From assembly GCA_035513175.1 (NCBI GenBank), contig DATKCN010000321.1:1-47448 (forward strand): a DNA stretch of 47,448 nt. Direction: 5' to 3'. Numbering within the stretch: the first letter of the stretch is position 1; every line of letters starts with the position of its first letter. Positions 23,851 through 33,015 of this stretch are shown here, piece after piece. The notes beneath the pieces were generated by a model. That model was not told where the DNA came from. It saw only the letters and a program-made list of their open reading frames with translations, and did no database searches. Made by a program: the position numbers and the translations under genes. The DNA is from DATKCN01 sp035513175 (GTDB lineage: Bacteria; Chloroflexota; Chloroflexia; Thermomicrobiales; CFX8).

Positions 23851-24375
23851 TCAGCCCAGCGGATCTGGGACCGGACTGGAGCGGCCCCGCTCCTGCAGGG
23901 CATCGTCGCCAATCACGATGCCGAACTCATCCGCGACATCGTCAGGGAGCGGATCTGACGCGGCCAGCCCATGTTGCCGCCGCAGCTGGTCGCGCTGGTA
24001 TTTCCGAACCGCGGCCTTGAGCGTCCCGAGCGCCAGGGTGGCACACTTGGGGCGCATCTGCACCGCTTCCTTACCGAGGATCTCGATCATGGTGTTGTAG
24101 TCGTGCTCCAGCACCTGTTCGAGCGTCCACTCCTCATCGTGGGCCATCTCCATCACGATCGATGCGGCGGCCTGACTGATCGTGCAGCCTTCTCCATCCC
24201 AGGACACGTCGGCGATGAGCTTGCCTTCGTCGCCAGCGCGCAGGTAGACGGTGATGATGTCCCCACAGCCGGGATTGCCACCCGGCATGATCACGTCCGG
24301 ATCTGGAAGCGGGTGTCGGTGGCGAGGGTTGTCATAATGGTCAACGAGGATCTCGATCTGCTCCTGACGGTCCAA
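23851..24375 (-). CDS. SufU-like Fe-S cluster assembly scaffold, paralogue 1
   Basis: A 174-residue NifU N-terminal/SufU-type protein. The three conserved Cys and the nearby Asp are present: GGNPGCGDIITVY, WDGEGCTISQAAAS and MRPKCATLALGTLK. SufU either holds a nascent cluster or, in Gram-positives, is a zinc-dependent sulfur acceptor for SufS. The C-terminal ~35 residues (RQHGLAASDPLPDD...) extend beyond the usual SufU end. TTG at 24375 is inferred as start because GGAGG lies 6 bases upstream and the protein then begins at the normal SufU N terminus (DRQEQIEILVDHYDNPRHR). It lies downstream of a rhodanese gene on the minus strand, away from the main suf operon that has its own SufU at 31338. 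Confidence 0.85.
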   Translation of the reverse strand: MDRQEQIEILVDHYDNPRHRHPLPDPDVIMPGGNPGCGDIITVYLRAGDEGKLIADVSWDGEGCTISQAAASIVMEMAHDEEWTLEQVLEHDYNTMIEILGKEAVQMRPKCATLALGTLKAAVRKYQRDQLRRQHGLAASDPLPDDVADEFGIVIGDDALQERGRSSPVPDPLG

Positions 24376-24401
24376 AGGCGCCTCCGTGTAGGTGGAACCT
24401 A

Positions 24402-24497
24402 ATCCCCCGGCCCCCTTCCCTGCGAGGGAAGGGGAGACGTCGGAGCAGGTCCAACAGATCCCCCTCTCCCCGTAGGGGAGGGAGCCGGGGGAGGGGT
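24402..24497. repeat. Intergenic nested inverted repeat (G/C-rich)
   Basis: Between the rhodanese and sufU-like genes lie two hairpins, CTTCCCT-GCG-AGGGAAG (24415-24431) and a CTCTCCCC/GGGGAGGG stem (24464-24482), enclosed by outer arms CCCCCGGC (24404-24411) and GCCGGGGG (24484-24491). The whole unit could extrude as a cruciform. It looks like a copy of an interspersed intergenic repeat rather than a terminator, since no T-run follows. Confidence 0.55.
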
Positions 24498-25366
24498 TAC
24501 TTCTCGATCGGCACGCCGATGACGTTGCCCCACTCGGTCCAGGAACCGTCGTAGTTGCGGACGTTCGGGTAACCGAGCAGCTCGTGCAGCACGAACCAGG
24601 TGTGGGACGAACGCTCACCGATGCGGCAATAGACAACGATGTCCTTGCCCGGCACGATGCCTTTTCCCTCGTATAGCGTGCGCAAGTCCGCTGCCGGCTT
24701 GAAGGTCCCGTCCTCAGCGACCGCCTGGGCCCAGGGAATGTTACTGGCCCCCGGAATGTGGCCGCCGCGCAACGCGCCCTCCTGCGGGTAATCGGGCATG
24801 TGCAGCAGCTCGCCTGAGTACTCACCCGGCGAGCGCACGTCAACCAGCGGCTTGCCGTCGCGGACCTTCTGTCGTCCCTTGTAGCCGATGTGGTCGAGCA
24901 CCTGGTCGCGGTAAGCGCGGAACTCGGCGCGGGGCGCGGCGCCAGTGTAGCGCGACGGCGTGCTCTGAGGCGCGGCGCGGGTCATCTCGCGGCCCTCTTC
25001 CTCCCACTTGCGCCGTCCGCCGTCCATGATCTTGACGTTGTCGTGGCCCATGTAGCGGAAGAACCAGTAGGCGTAGGCTGCCCACCAGTTGTTCTTGTCG
25101 CCGTAGAAGACGATGGTCGTGTCGCGCGCGATGCCGAGGCGACTCATCAGCTCGTTGAAGTCATCCGCGCCGATGAAGTCGCGGGTAGACATGTCCTGAA
25201 GATCCTCGTGCCAGTCGATCTTGGTCGCGCCCGGGATGTGCCCGATCTCATACAGCAGGACATCTTCGTCCGACTCGACCACGCGGATGCCTGGGTCGTT
25301 CAAATGCTCGGCCACCCAGTCGGTCGTCACCAGCACATCCGGGTTCGTATATCCCTTGTCAACCAT
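24497..25366 (-). CDS. Thiosulfate sulfurtransferase (tandem rhodanese)
   Basis: A 289-residue protein with two rhodanese domains. The N-terminal domain (about 1-130) lacks the active Cys, as is normal; the C-terminal domain has the catalytic loop VVYCRIGERSSHTWF with Cys near residue 239, followed by the LLGYPNVRNYDGSWTEW end that marks SseA-type sulfurtransferases. WHEDLQDMSTRDFI is the typical interdomain-side segment. It moves sulfane sulfur from thiosulfate or mercaptopyruvate to a thiophilic acceptor; the CRIGERS loop resembles thiosulfate sulfurtransferases. ATG at 25366 follows GGAG. Placed ahead of a sufU-like gene and beside the suf operon, it may supply sulfur for cluster assembly; that link is inference. 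Confidence 0.9.
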   Translation of the reverse strand: MVDKGYTNPDVLVTTDWVAEHLNDPGIRVVESDEDVLLYEIGHIPGATKIDWHEDLQDMSTRDFIGADDFNELMSRLGIARDTTIVFYGDKNNWWAAYAYWFFRYMGHDNVKIMDGGRRKWEEEGREMTRAAPQSTPSRYTGAAPRAEFRAYRDQVLDHIGYKGRQKVRDGKPLVDVRSPGEYSGELLHMPDYPQEGALRGGHIPGASNIPWAQAVAEDGTFKPAADLRTLYEGKGIVPGKDIVVYCRIGERSSHTWFVLHELLGYPNVRNYDGSWTEWGNVIGVPIEK

Positions 25367-25424
25367 GAGCTGCTCCTCTCTCGATGCCACTCCGGCCTCC
25401 CTCCGCGCAATCGCGGAATGTCGC

Positions 25425-25440
25425 TGACACTTTCACTATA
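25425..25440 (-). promoter_or_regulatory. Possible promoter and half-operator for rhodanese-sufU1
   Basis: On the minus strand TATAGT (25440-25435) is followed after three bases by AGTGTCA (25431-25425). The same AGTGTC half-site follows the -10 of the suf operon. No convincing -35 is seen. Confidence 0.35.
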
Positions 25441-25512
25441 CACCCGAGATGTTCGAAATATTCCCGCCGCGAAGCGGGCCTTCACCGCGCCCGGACCGGG
25501 CGCGGATTCGCC

Positions 25513-25541
25513 TTGACGAATCCCGACTCAATTGCTAAGGT
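25513..25541 (+). promoter_or_regulatory. Promoter of the Fur-family regulator gene
   Basis: TTGACG (25513-25518), a 17-base spacer and TAAGGT (25536-25541). Transcription would start near 25548, ahead of two direct repeats that precede the ATG. Confidence 0.5.
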
Positions 25542-25563
25542 ATGAGCAGCGCGAAGTAGGATT

Positions 25564-25589
25564 GATTCTCAACTGGGAGTGATTCTCAC
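25564..25589 (+). promoter_or_regulatory. Direct repeats TGATTCTCA: probable Fur-type autoregulatory site
   Basis: TGATTCTCA occurs at 25564-25572 and again at 25581-25589, 17 bases apart, between the promoter and the start codon of the Fur-family gene. ATTCTCA is one half of the common TGAGAAT-N-ATTCTCA Fur box. Placement in the 5' leader suits repression of the regulator by itself. Confidence 0.45.
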
Positions 25590-25591
25590 TA

Positions 25592-26032
25592 ATGACCGAA
25601 CGGCATCTCCACAGCGAAACGGGCACTACGCGGGGCGATTTTCGCATGACACCCCAGCGGGCCGCGATCCTTGAAGAGGTGCGGGCGGCGAGCGAGCACC
25701 TGACGGCGGGCGAGATATTCGAGCGCGTGCATCGCAGGTATCCCTCGATCGCGTACGGCACGGTGTACCGCACGCTGCACCTGTTCGCCGAACGCGGTCT
25801 GATTCTGGAGTTTCCGTTCGGAGACCAGGCGAGCCGCTTCGACAAGCGCGTCGACCGGCACGATCACGTGCACTGCACGCGGTGCGGCATGTTGACCGAT
25901 GTCGACGTCCCGACCGCCCTCTTCGCGCGCCAGGTCGCCGCCGACCAGACCGGCTTCGACATCACCGGTCACCAGACTGTTTTCTCCGGCGTGTGCCCGG
26001 CCTGCTCGACAGCGACCGGACTGCGGAGATAG
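25592..26032 (+). CDS. Fur family metal-responsive transcriptional regulator
   Basis: A 146-residue Fur/PerR/Zur-type regulator. The N-terminal winged helix has FRMTPQRAAILEEV and the recognition-helix region PSIAYGTVYRTLHLFAERGLI. The C-terminal dimerisation domain holds the regulatory-metal cluster DKRVDRHDHVHCTRCGML and a second Cys pair CPAC near the end; together the two CxxC pairs form a structural Zn4 site. Whether it senses Fe, Zn or peroxide cannot be settled from sequence. ATG at 25592 is preceded by GGAG at 11 bases and two TGATTCTCA repeats. It lies directly upstream of the suf operon and divergent from the rhodanese-sufU pair, so control of Fe-S assembly by iron status is likely. 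Confidence 0.92.
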   Translation: MTERHLHSETGTTRGDFRMTPQRAAILEEVRAASEHLTAGEIFERVHRRYPSIAYGTVYRTLHLFAERGLILEFPFGDQASRFDKRVDRHDHVHCTRCGMLTDVDVPTALFARQVAADQTGFDITGHQTVFSGVCPACSTATGLRR

Positions 26033-26041
26033 TCAACCTGT

Positions 26042-26069
26042 TGGTATACTAAGTGTCGTGAATGACACT
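26042..26069 (+). promoter_or_regulatory. suf operon promoter with overlapping dyad operator
   Basis: An extended -10 (TGG-TATACT, 26042-26050) is followed at once by an inverted repeat AGTGTC-N6-GACACT (26052-26069) that straddles the likely transcript start near 26057. This position suits a repressor. The dyad does not resemble the TGATTCTCA repeats in front of the Fur-family gene, so a different regulator may act here. Confidence 0.5.
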
Positions 26070-26136
26070 GATTTAGCGGGCACGCGACGTACGCGTGGCC
26101 ACGGTTCGGGATCAGGTGGAGGACACACGCCAAGCG

Positions 26137-26931
26137 ATGAACGAAACCCCATTGTTTGTGATCGAAAATTTGCACGCCGGGATCGAGGGCGCCGAGATCC
26201 TGCGCGGCGTAGACCTCACGATTAACCGCGGCGAGATCCACGCCCTGATGGGAGAGAACGGCTCCGGCAAGAGCACGCTGGCCTACGCCGTCGCCGGGCA
26301 CCCGAATTACGAGGTGACCGAGGGCGCGGTGCTGTACAAGGGCGAGAACGTTCTCGAGATGGGCCCCGACGAGCGCGCCCAGCTCGGCATGTTCCTGGCC
26401 TTCCAGTACCCAACCGCCATTCCGGGCGTCTCGATGGCCAACTTCCTCAGAATGGCCGCCAACTCACGCCGCCAGGCGCGCGCCGCGGCGGGCGAGGATG
26501 TCGCGCCGTTCACGCCGCGCGAGTTCCGCCGCACCATGCGCGAGCGTATGGCTCTGCTCAAGATGGACGAGTCGTTCGCCAACCGCTACCTCAACGAGGG
26601 CTTCTCCGGCGGCGAGAAGAAGCGCGCCGAGATTCTACAGATGGCCATGCTTGAGCCGGAGTTCTGCATCATGGACGAGACCGATTCAGGTCTCGACATC
26701 GACGCCCTGCGCACAGTCGCCGACGGCGTCAACGCGCTCTTCACGCCGGACATGGCCATGCTGGTCATCACGCACTATCAGCGGCTGCTCAACTACGTCA
26801 AGCCGCACTTCGTCCACATCATGATGGAAGGGCGCATCGTCAAGTCTGGCGGTCCCGAGCTCGCCGTCGAGATGGAGGAGCAGGGCTACAAGTGGCTGAG
26901 GGATGCGGTAGCCGAGCCGGCCGTAGTCTAG
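26137..26931 (+). CDS. sufC: Fe-S cluster assembly ATPase SufC
   Basis: A 264-residue ABC-type ATPase, the soluble energising subunit of the SufBCD scaffold. Walker A GENGSGKST lies at about residues 39-47, the Q-loop in FLAFQYPTAIPGVS, the signature FSGGEKKR, Walker B CIMDETDSGLDID and the H-loop VITHYQRLL. SufC-specific features include the EKKR after the signature and the ETDSGLDID. Length matches the family (about 250-270). ATG at 26137 gives the normal SufC N terminus; a GTG at 26095 would add 14 residues and has no ribosome-binding site. First gene of sufC-B-D-S-U-Rieske; the order C-B-D-S-U is like that of Gram-positive bacteria, except that B and D are adjacent here. Confidence 0.95.
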   Translation: MNETPLFVIENLHAGIEGAEILRGVDLTINRGEIHALMGENGSGKSTLAYAVAGHPNYEVTEGAVLYKGENVLEMGPDERAQLGMFLAFQYPTAIPGVSMANFLRMAANSRRQARAAAGEDVAPFTPREFRRTMRERMALLKMDESFANRYLNEGFSGGEKKRAEILQMAMLEPEFCIMDETDSGLDIDALRTVADGVNALFTPDMAMLVITHYQRLLNYVKPHFVHIMMEGRIVKSGGPELAVEMEEQGYKWLRDAVAEPAVV

Positions 26932-27040
26932 CCGCGAATCACCCGCGTTCAGCGGCAGACCGCGCGGACGCCGATAACGATAGAGCCAACACCGTGCCGC
27001 GCGGGGGCACACGTCGCAGACAGGCATAGAGGAGGAACCA

Positions 27041-28438
<1,398 letters not shown>

Positions 28439-28547
28439 GAACGCCGAGGGATGAGGGATGAGGGTCGCGGGAAGTTCCGCTCCCAATCCCCCGGCCCGTG
28501 GCGCCCAGCCCGCATCCACCACGCAGTCAAGGGAGATTCGCACACGC

Positions 28548-29894
28548 ATGTCTACAGCAATTGAAGGCGCGACGAAAGGGTTCTCGCGCGAAGCGGTGGA
28601 GGAGCTGTCGCACCGCCGCAGTGAGCCGGAATGGCTCAGGCGGAAGCGGCTCCACGCGTGGGCCCAGTACGAGCAGATACCGATGCCCAAGCGCACCGAC
28701 GAGGAATGGCGGCGCACTGACATCCGCCTGCTGCCGATCGACGATGTCGCGCCGTTCTACGAGTTCGGCAGCCGCGTGTTCAGCCGCGCCGAGCTGTCAC
28801 CCGCCATCCAGCCACATGTCGACGCGGCCGGAGCCGTCGCAGGCATCGTCGTTCAGCGCGACTCGACCACCGTCTACTATGAGGTCGATCCATCGTTGGC
28901 CGCACAGGGCGTCATATTCGCCGACCTTGACACCGCAATTCGCGAGCATCCCGATCTGCTGCAGCGTTACTTCATGACCGACGAGGCCGTGCCGGCCTCC
29001 GACAACAAGTTCGCTGCCCTGCACGGCGCCTTCTGGACCACCGGCACGCTGCTCTACGTCCCGGCAAACGTCGAGATCGAGCTGCCGTTCCGGGGCTTCT
29101 CGACGCTGGAGAACCCTGGGCTAGGCACGTTCAACCACGTGCTGATCGTCGCCGACGAGTCGGCCAGCGTCACCTTCGTCGACTACTACCAGTCCGACAC
29201 CTTCGAGCATGAGTCCATCGTCGACAACGTCATCGAGCTGCACGCCGCCGAGGGCGCGCAAGTGCGCTACATTCAGGTGCAGGACTGGGGCCGCCACGTC
29301 TGGAACTTCACCACCCAGCGCGGCGTGATCCACCAGGACGCCGCCATTCGCACGCTGAATGTCGCACTCGGCTCCCGGCTCACCAAGGGCCTCATCGCCA
29401 GCAATCTGGTCGGTCCTGGCTCGTCCGCCGAAATGCTCGGGCTGTACTTCGCTGACGAATCCCAGCACTTCGACCACCAGACCCGCCAGAACCACATCTC
29501 GCCTTACGCGACCAGCGACCTGCTCTACAAGGGAGCCATCAAGGACCGCGCGCGCTCCGTCTATTCCGGCGTCATCAAAGTCTGGCCAAAAGCGCACCGC
29601 ACTGACGCATACCAGGCTAACCGCAACCTCATCCTCGATCCGACAGCGCGGGCCGACTCGATCCCGAACCTGGAGATCGGCGCCAACGACGTGCGCTGCA
29701 CCCACGGCGCGACGATCGCCCAGATCGAGGAAGAGTACGTCTTCTACCTGATGAGCCGTGGCATCACTCGCACGGAGGCCGAGAAACTGATTGTCGACGG
29801 CTTCTTCGATGAGGTGATCGAGCGTGTGCCGGTCGAATCGGTGCAGCAGACCGTGCGAGCCGCGATCGACAAGAAGATCGGCTATACGGTCTAG
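28548..29894 (+). CDS. sufD: Fe-S cluster assembly protein SufD
   Basis: A 448-residue SufD, the SufB paralogue that completes the SufBC2D complex and is needed for iron entry. N-terminal helical part (EPEWLRRKRLHAWAQYEQIPMP) is typical. The beta-helix core includes LGTFNHVLIVADESASVTFVDYY, and the C terminus has RADSIPNLEIGANDVRCTHG-ATIAQIEEEYVFYLMSRG with the conserved His-containing THGAT. ATG at 28548 is chosen because AAGGGAG precedes it and upstream in-frame codons encode a low-complexity stretch overlapping a repeat-like sequence. Similar to SufB in its final 150 residues. A long hairpin follows its stop. Confidence 0.95.
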   Translation: MSTAIEGATKGFSREAVEELSHRRSEPEWLRRKRLHAWAQYEQIPMPKRTDEEWRRTDIRLLPIDDVAPFYEFGSRVFSRAELSPAIQPHVDAAGAVAGIVVQRDSTTVYYEVDPSLAAQGVIFADLDTAIREHPDLLQRYFMTDEAVPASDNKFAALHGAFWTTGTLLYVPANVEIELPFRGFSTLENPGLGTFNHVLIVADESASVTFVDYYQSDTFEHESIVDNVIELHAAEGAQVRYIQVQDWGRHVWNFTTQRGVIHQDAAIRTLNVALGSRLTKGLIASNLVGPGSSAEMLGLYFADESQHFDHQTRQNHISPYATSDLLYKGAIKDRARSVYSGVIKVWPKAHRTDAYQANRNLILDPTARADSIPNLEIGANDVRCTHGATIAQIEEEYVFYLMSRGITRTEAEKLIVDGFFDEVIERVPVESVQQTVRAAIDKKIGYTV

Positions 29895-29905
29895 CGGCCA
29901 CCACG

Positions 29906-29962
29906 CGAGGGTCCCGGCCCAACGACGCCGGGACCCTCGTAGGGGCGCATGGCAATGCGCCC
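29906..29962. repeat. Two consecutive hairpins between sufD and sufS
   Basis: A perfect 13-bp stem CGAGGGTCCCGGC/GCCGGGACCCTCG (29906-29918 and 29927-29939, 8-base loop) is followed by a second 8-bp stem GGGCGCAT/ATGCGCCC (29943-29950 and 29955-29962, 4-base loop). No T-run follows either, so they look like mRNA-processing or interspersed repeat hairpins more than an intrinsic terminator. They may set the level of sufS-sufU relative to sufCBD. Confidence 0.6.
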
Positions 29963-30059
29963 GGCTGGACGATCGAACGCCCGATCTGCGCACCGGCGTC
30001 AGCAAGACCGCGTTCGCCATCACTCACTCCGAGCCAACCCGCAAAGATCGGAACCCCGC

Positions 30060-31316
30060 GTGGACATAACAATTCCAGCATCACCCACCCGCACATTCGA
30101 CGCCGTGGCCGTGCGCGAGCAGTTCCCAATTCTGCGCGCAGTAGACGGTCAGCGGCCACTGGCGTACCTCGACAGCGCGGCCTCGTCGCAGAAGCCAGAC
30201 GCGGTGCTTGACGCGATGGAGCGCTATTACCGCGAGGATTACGCCAACGTGCATCGCGGAGCTTACGCGCTTGCCGACCGCTCGACGACGGCCTACGAGG
30301 AGGCGCGACGCAAGGTCGCGGAATTCTTCAATGCTGCGACGACCCGGCAGGTAATCTTCGTGCGCAACACGACGGAAGCCATCAACCTGGTGGCCTATTC
30401 GTGGGGCATGACAAGCGTGCAAACGGGCGACGTGATCGTCGTCACCGAGATGGAGCATCACTCCAACCTCGTCCCGTGGCAAATCGTCGCGGCGCGGACC
30501 GGCGCGCGGCTGGAATACATTCGCATCGATGATGACGGACAGTTGCGGCTGGAGGACCTCGACGCACACCTGGCGACGGGCCGGGTGCGGCTGGTCGCCG
30601 TCTGCCACGTCTCGAACGTGCTGGCGACGATCAACCCGGTCGATGAGATCATCGCGCGCGCGCACGCGCACGACGCGCTGGTGCTACTCGATGGAGCGCA
30701 GGCGGCGCCGCACGTGGCGGTGAACCTGAACGATCTGGATGTCGATTTCTACGCGGCGTCAGCCCACAAGATGTGCGGTCCGATGGGCGCGGGCATGCTG
30801 TACGGGCGGCTGGAGCTGCTGGAGGCAATGCCGCCGTTCATGGGTGGCGGCTCGATGATCCGCTCCGTCGGTATGCGGGAGTCAACCTGGGCGGATCCGC
30901 CGGCCAGGTTCGAGGCGGGCACGCCCAGCGTGGCCGACGCGGTCGGATTCGGCGCGGCTTGCGACTTCCTGGCCGGACTATCGATGGACGCCGTCCGCGC
31001 CCACGAGGTTGCCTTGACGCGTTACGCCTACCGGCAACTGCTGGAGCTGCCGGAACTGACCGTCTACGGACCGGCGCCGGAGCGACGCTCGGGCGCGGTG
31101 ACGTTCAACCTCGAAGGCGTGCATCCACATGACATCGCCTCGATCCTCGACGAGGACGGCGTCTGCGTCCGGGCGGGGCATCACTGCGCGCAACCGTTGC
31201 ACGCCAGATTAGGGATCGACGCATCCGCGCGGGCCAGCTTCTACGTGTATAACTCCGAGGACGACGTGGACCGACTGGTGAATAGCCTGCGGCGTGTCCG
31301 CTCGATCTTCGCCTGA
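30060..31316 (+). CDS. sufS: Cysteine desulfurase SufS
   Basis: A 418-residue PLP enzyme, group II cysteine desulfurase, which takes sulfur from cysteine as a persulfide for Fe-S assembly. N-terminal YLDSAASSQKPDAVLDAM and YANVHRGAYALADRST are family signatures; the PLP Lys is in SAHKMCGPMG, the His that contacts PLP is in EMEHHSNLVPW, and the catalytic Cys lies in RAGHHCAQPLH close to the C terminus, on the short SufS-type loop. GTG at 30060 gives family length (SufS is about 405-415). The ribosome-binding site is weak (CGGAAC), and the start could be slightly downstream. It follows sufD after a hairpin pair and precedes sufU by 21 bases. Confidence 0.93.
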   Translation: MDITIPASPTRTFDAVAVREQFPILRAVDGQRPLAYLDSAASSQKPDAVLDAMERYYREDYANVHRGAYALADRSTTAYEEARRKVAEFFNAATTRQVIFVRNTTEAINLVAYSWGMTSVQTGDVIVVTEMEHHSNLVPWQIVAARTGARLEYIRIDDDGQLRLEDLDAHLATGRVRLVAVCHVSNVLATINPVDEIIARAHAHDALVLLDGAQAAPHVAVNLNDLDVDFYAASAHKMCGPMGAGMLYGRLELLEAMPPFMGGGSMIRSVGMRESTWADPPARFEAGTPSVADAVGFGAACDFLAGLSMDAVRAHEVALTRYAYRQLLELPELTVYGPAPERRSGAVTFNLEGVHPHDIASILDEDGVCVRAGHHCAQPLHARLGIDASARASFYVYNSEDDVDRLVNSLRRVRSIFA

Positions 31317-31337
31317 TCGAACCTGGAAGGCCGTCGT

Positions 31338-31733
31338 GTGTCCGACCTCTACCGCGAGCACATCCTCGATCACTACCGCAATCCCCGCAATCAAGGCACC
31401 CTGGAGCCGAACGACGGCAGCTTCGAGGACACGAACCCACTCTGCGGCGACCGCGTGCGCATTGACCTGCGCTTCGATGGCGAACTGGTGTCAGACATTC
31501 GCTTCAGCGGGCGCGGCTGCGCCATCAGCCAGGCGGCGTCGTCGATGCTGACCGAGCTGGTGAAGGGCCACAGCCTTGACGAGGTTAAAGCGCTGTCGAA
31601 GGACGACCTGCTGGACGAACTGGGGATTCCGATCAGCCCGGCGCGGCTGAAGTGCGCGTTGCTGCCGCTGAAGGTGCTGAAGGCCAGCGCCTATGGCTTC
31701 CGGGGCTGGCCTGGTGACGAAGACGAACGATAG
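31338..31733 (+). CDS. sufU: Fe-S assembly scaffold/sulfurtransferase SufU
   Basis: A 131-residue SufU, partner of SufS. The three Cys ligands are in NPLCGDRVRI, GRGCAISQAASS and RLKCALLPLKVL, and the Asp after the first Cys completes the zinc/cluster site. The GRGC...SQAA and 18-residue insertion typical of SufU (against IscU) is consistent with ELVKGHSLDEVKALSKDDLLDEL between the second and third Cys. In Gram-positives SufU accepts the persulfide from SufS. GTG at 31338 follows GGAAGG at 8 bases. A second SufU-like gene is on the minus strand at 23851-24375; the two are distinctly different in sequence. Confidence 0.93.
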   Translation: MSDLYREHILDHYRNPRNQGTLEPNDGSFEDTNPLCGDRVRIDLRFDGELVSDIRFSGRGCAISQAASSMLTELVKGHSLDEVKALSKDDLLDELGIPISPARLKCALLPLKVLKASAYGFRGWPGDEDER

Positions 31734-31745
31734 GGTACTGGGCGT

Positions 31746-32069
31746 ATGACGGACTTTGTAACGGTCGCACGGGCGGGCGAAATCGCCCCCGGTGAGATGA
31801 AAGCGGTCCGCGCGGGACGGCGCATCGTGGCGATCGCGAACGTCGACGGCGAATACGTCGCGTTCGACGACACGTGCAGCCATGAGGAGGCGTCGCTGTC
31901 CGAGGGCGAGCTGTTCGGCGAGACGGTCGAATGCCCCCTGCACGGGGCGGCGTTCAACGTCTTCACCGGCGCGGTCGAGTCGTTCCCGGCAACGTCGGAC
32001 ATCGACACGTACGAGGTCAGGGTCGAGGGCGACGAAATCAAGGTCGCGACGGAGCCGCGCTCCGGATAG
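31746..32069 (+). CDS. Rieske-type [2Fe-2S] ferredoxin
   Basis: A 107-residue Rieske protein of the soluble non-haem oxygenase ferredoxin type. The two ligand motifs are TCSHEEASLSEG (CxH, around residue 42-44) and ECPLHGAAFNVFTG (CxxH, around residue 62-65), giving the Cys2His2 site of a [2Fe-2S] cluster. No membrane anchor. It is the last gene of the suf operon, 12 bases after sufU, an arrangement seen in other suf loci; it may act as electron donor to cluster assembly or as a client. No oxygenase large subunit is nearby. Confidence 0.9.
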   Translation: MTDFVTVARAGEIAPGEMKAVRAGRRIVAIANVDGEYVAFDDTCSHEEASLSEGELFGETVECPLHGAAFNVFTGAVESFPATSDIDTYEVRVEGDEIKVATEPRSG

Positions 32070-32209
32070 CCCACGCCACCGTCGCTCTGCCAGTTGGCAA
32101 TTCCGTCCGCGCACAATCGAGCTTGCCGCCTGCCGTACAATCGGTGGCGCGTGGCCGGGCGCCACGAACCGAAACTGGCGCACGCTGACCGAAAGCAGCA
32201 TGATCATCG

Positions 32210-32968
32210 ATGGCCCGTGGGAACATGAATCTGAAGAACGAGAAGCAGATCGCGCTGATGCGCGAGTCTGGCCGCGCGGTGGCCCATATCCTCGATCTGT
32301 TGGAGGAGCAGGTGCGCCCCGGCGTGACGACTGCCGAGCTGGATGCTTTCGTTGAAGCCCAGATCCGCGAAGCTGGCGGAGTGTCGTCGTTCAACGGCTA
32401 TCACGGCTTCACCGGGAACATCTGCGTCGCGGTTAACGATGAGGTCGTCCACGGCATCCCCGGACCGCGCGTCCTGCGCGACGGTGACATCATCGCGATC
32501 GATGTCGGGATCATTCTCAACGGCTGGCACGGCGACTCCTGCCGCACCTATGCCGTCGGCTCGATCGACGACGAATCGAGGCGGCTCATGCAGGTCTGCG
32601 AGGCGTCGTTGCAACTTGGCATCGAGCACGCCCTCGAGGGCAACCGGCTGACCGACATCTCCTACGCCATCGAGCAGCACGTCATCGCCGCCGGGTTCTC
32701 TGTCGTGCGCGACCTGTTCGGGCACGGCATCGGGCGTCGCATGCACGAGGCGCCGTCGCTCCCACACTACGGCCCGCCCGGCGACGGCCCGGTCTTGCGC
32801 TCAGGCCTGGTCTTCACCATCGAGCCCATGATCGTCGCCGGTTCTCGTAAGGTGAAAACCCTTGGCGATGGCTGGACGATCGTCACCCTGGACGGCTCCC
32901 GCTCCGCCCAGTACGAGCACACCGTCGCCATCTCAAACGGCCGGCCCCACGTGCTGACGCTACCGTAG
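32210..32968 (+). CDS. map: Methionine aminopeptidase, type I
   Basis: A 252-residue type Ia methionine aminopeptidase, which removes the initiator Met from nascent proteins. The five metal ligands are visible: Asp in IIAIDVGIILNGWHGDSC (two Asp), His in LFGHGIGRRMHE, Glu in FTIEPMI and Glu in QYEHTVAI. The substrate-side His is in NGYHGFTGNICVAVND. Length is normal. The start is uncertain: ATG at 32210 (MARGNMNLK) or ATG at 32225 (MNLKNEKQ); neither has a good ribosome-binding site. It stands about 140 bases after the suf operon and may be a separate transcript. Confidence 0.93.
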   Translation: MARGNMNLKNEKQIALMRESGRAVAHILDLLEEQVRPGVTTAELDAFVEAQIREAGGVSSFNGYHGFTGNICVAVNDEVVHGIPGPRVLRDGDIIAIDVGIILNGWHGDSCRTYAVGSIDDESRRLMQVCEASLQLGIEHALEGNRLTDISYAIEQHVIAAGFSVVRDLFGHGIGRRMHEAPSLPHYGPPGDGPVLRSGLVFTIEPMIVAGSRKVKTLGDGWTIVTLDGSRSAQYEHTVAISNGRPHVLTLP

Positions 32969-33015
32969 CGGATTCCCAGGATCAGTGACGCTGATGCTCG
33001 AAACGAGGCCCCAGG

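Noticed and set aside
24376..24843. Extension of the sufU-like frame into the rhodanese gene
   Set aside because: It runs out of frame through the rhodanese gene and a G/C-rich repeat; TTG at 24375 gives the normal SufU N terminus.
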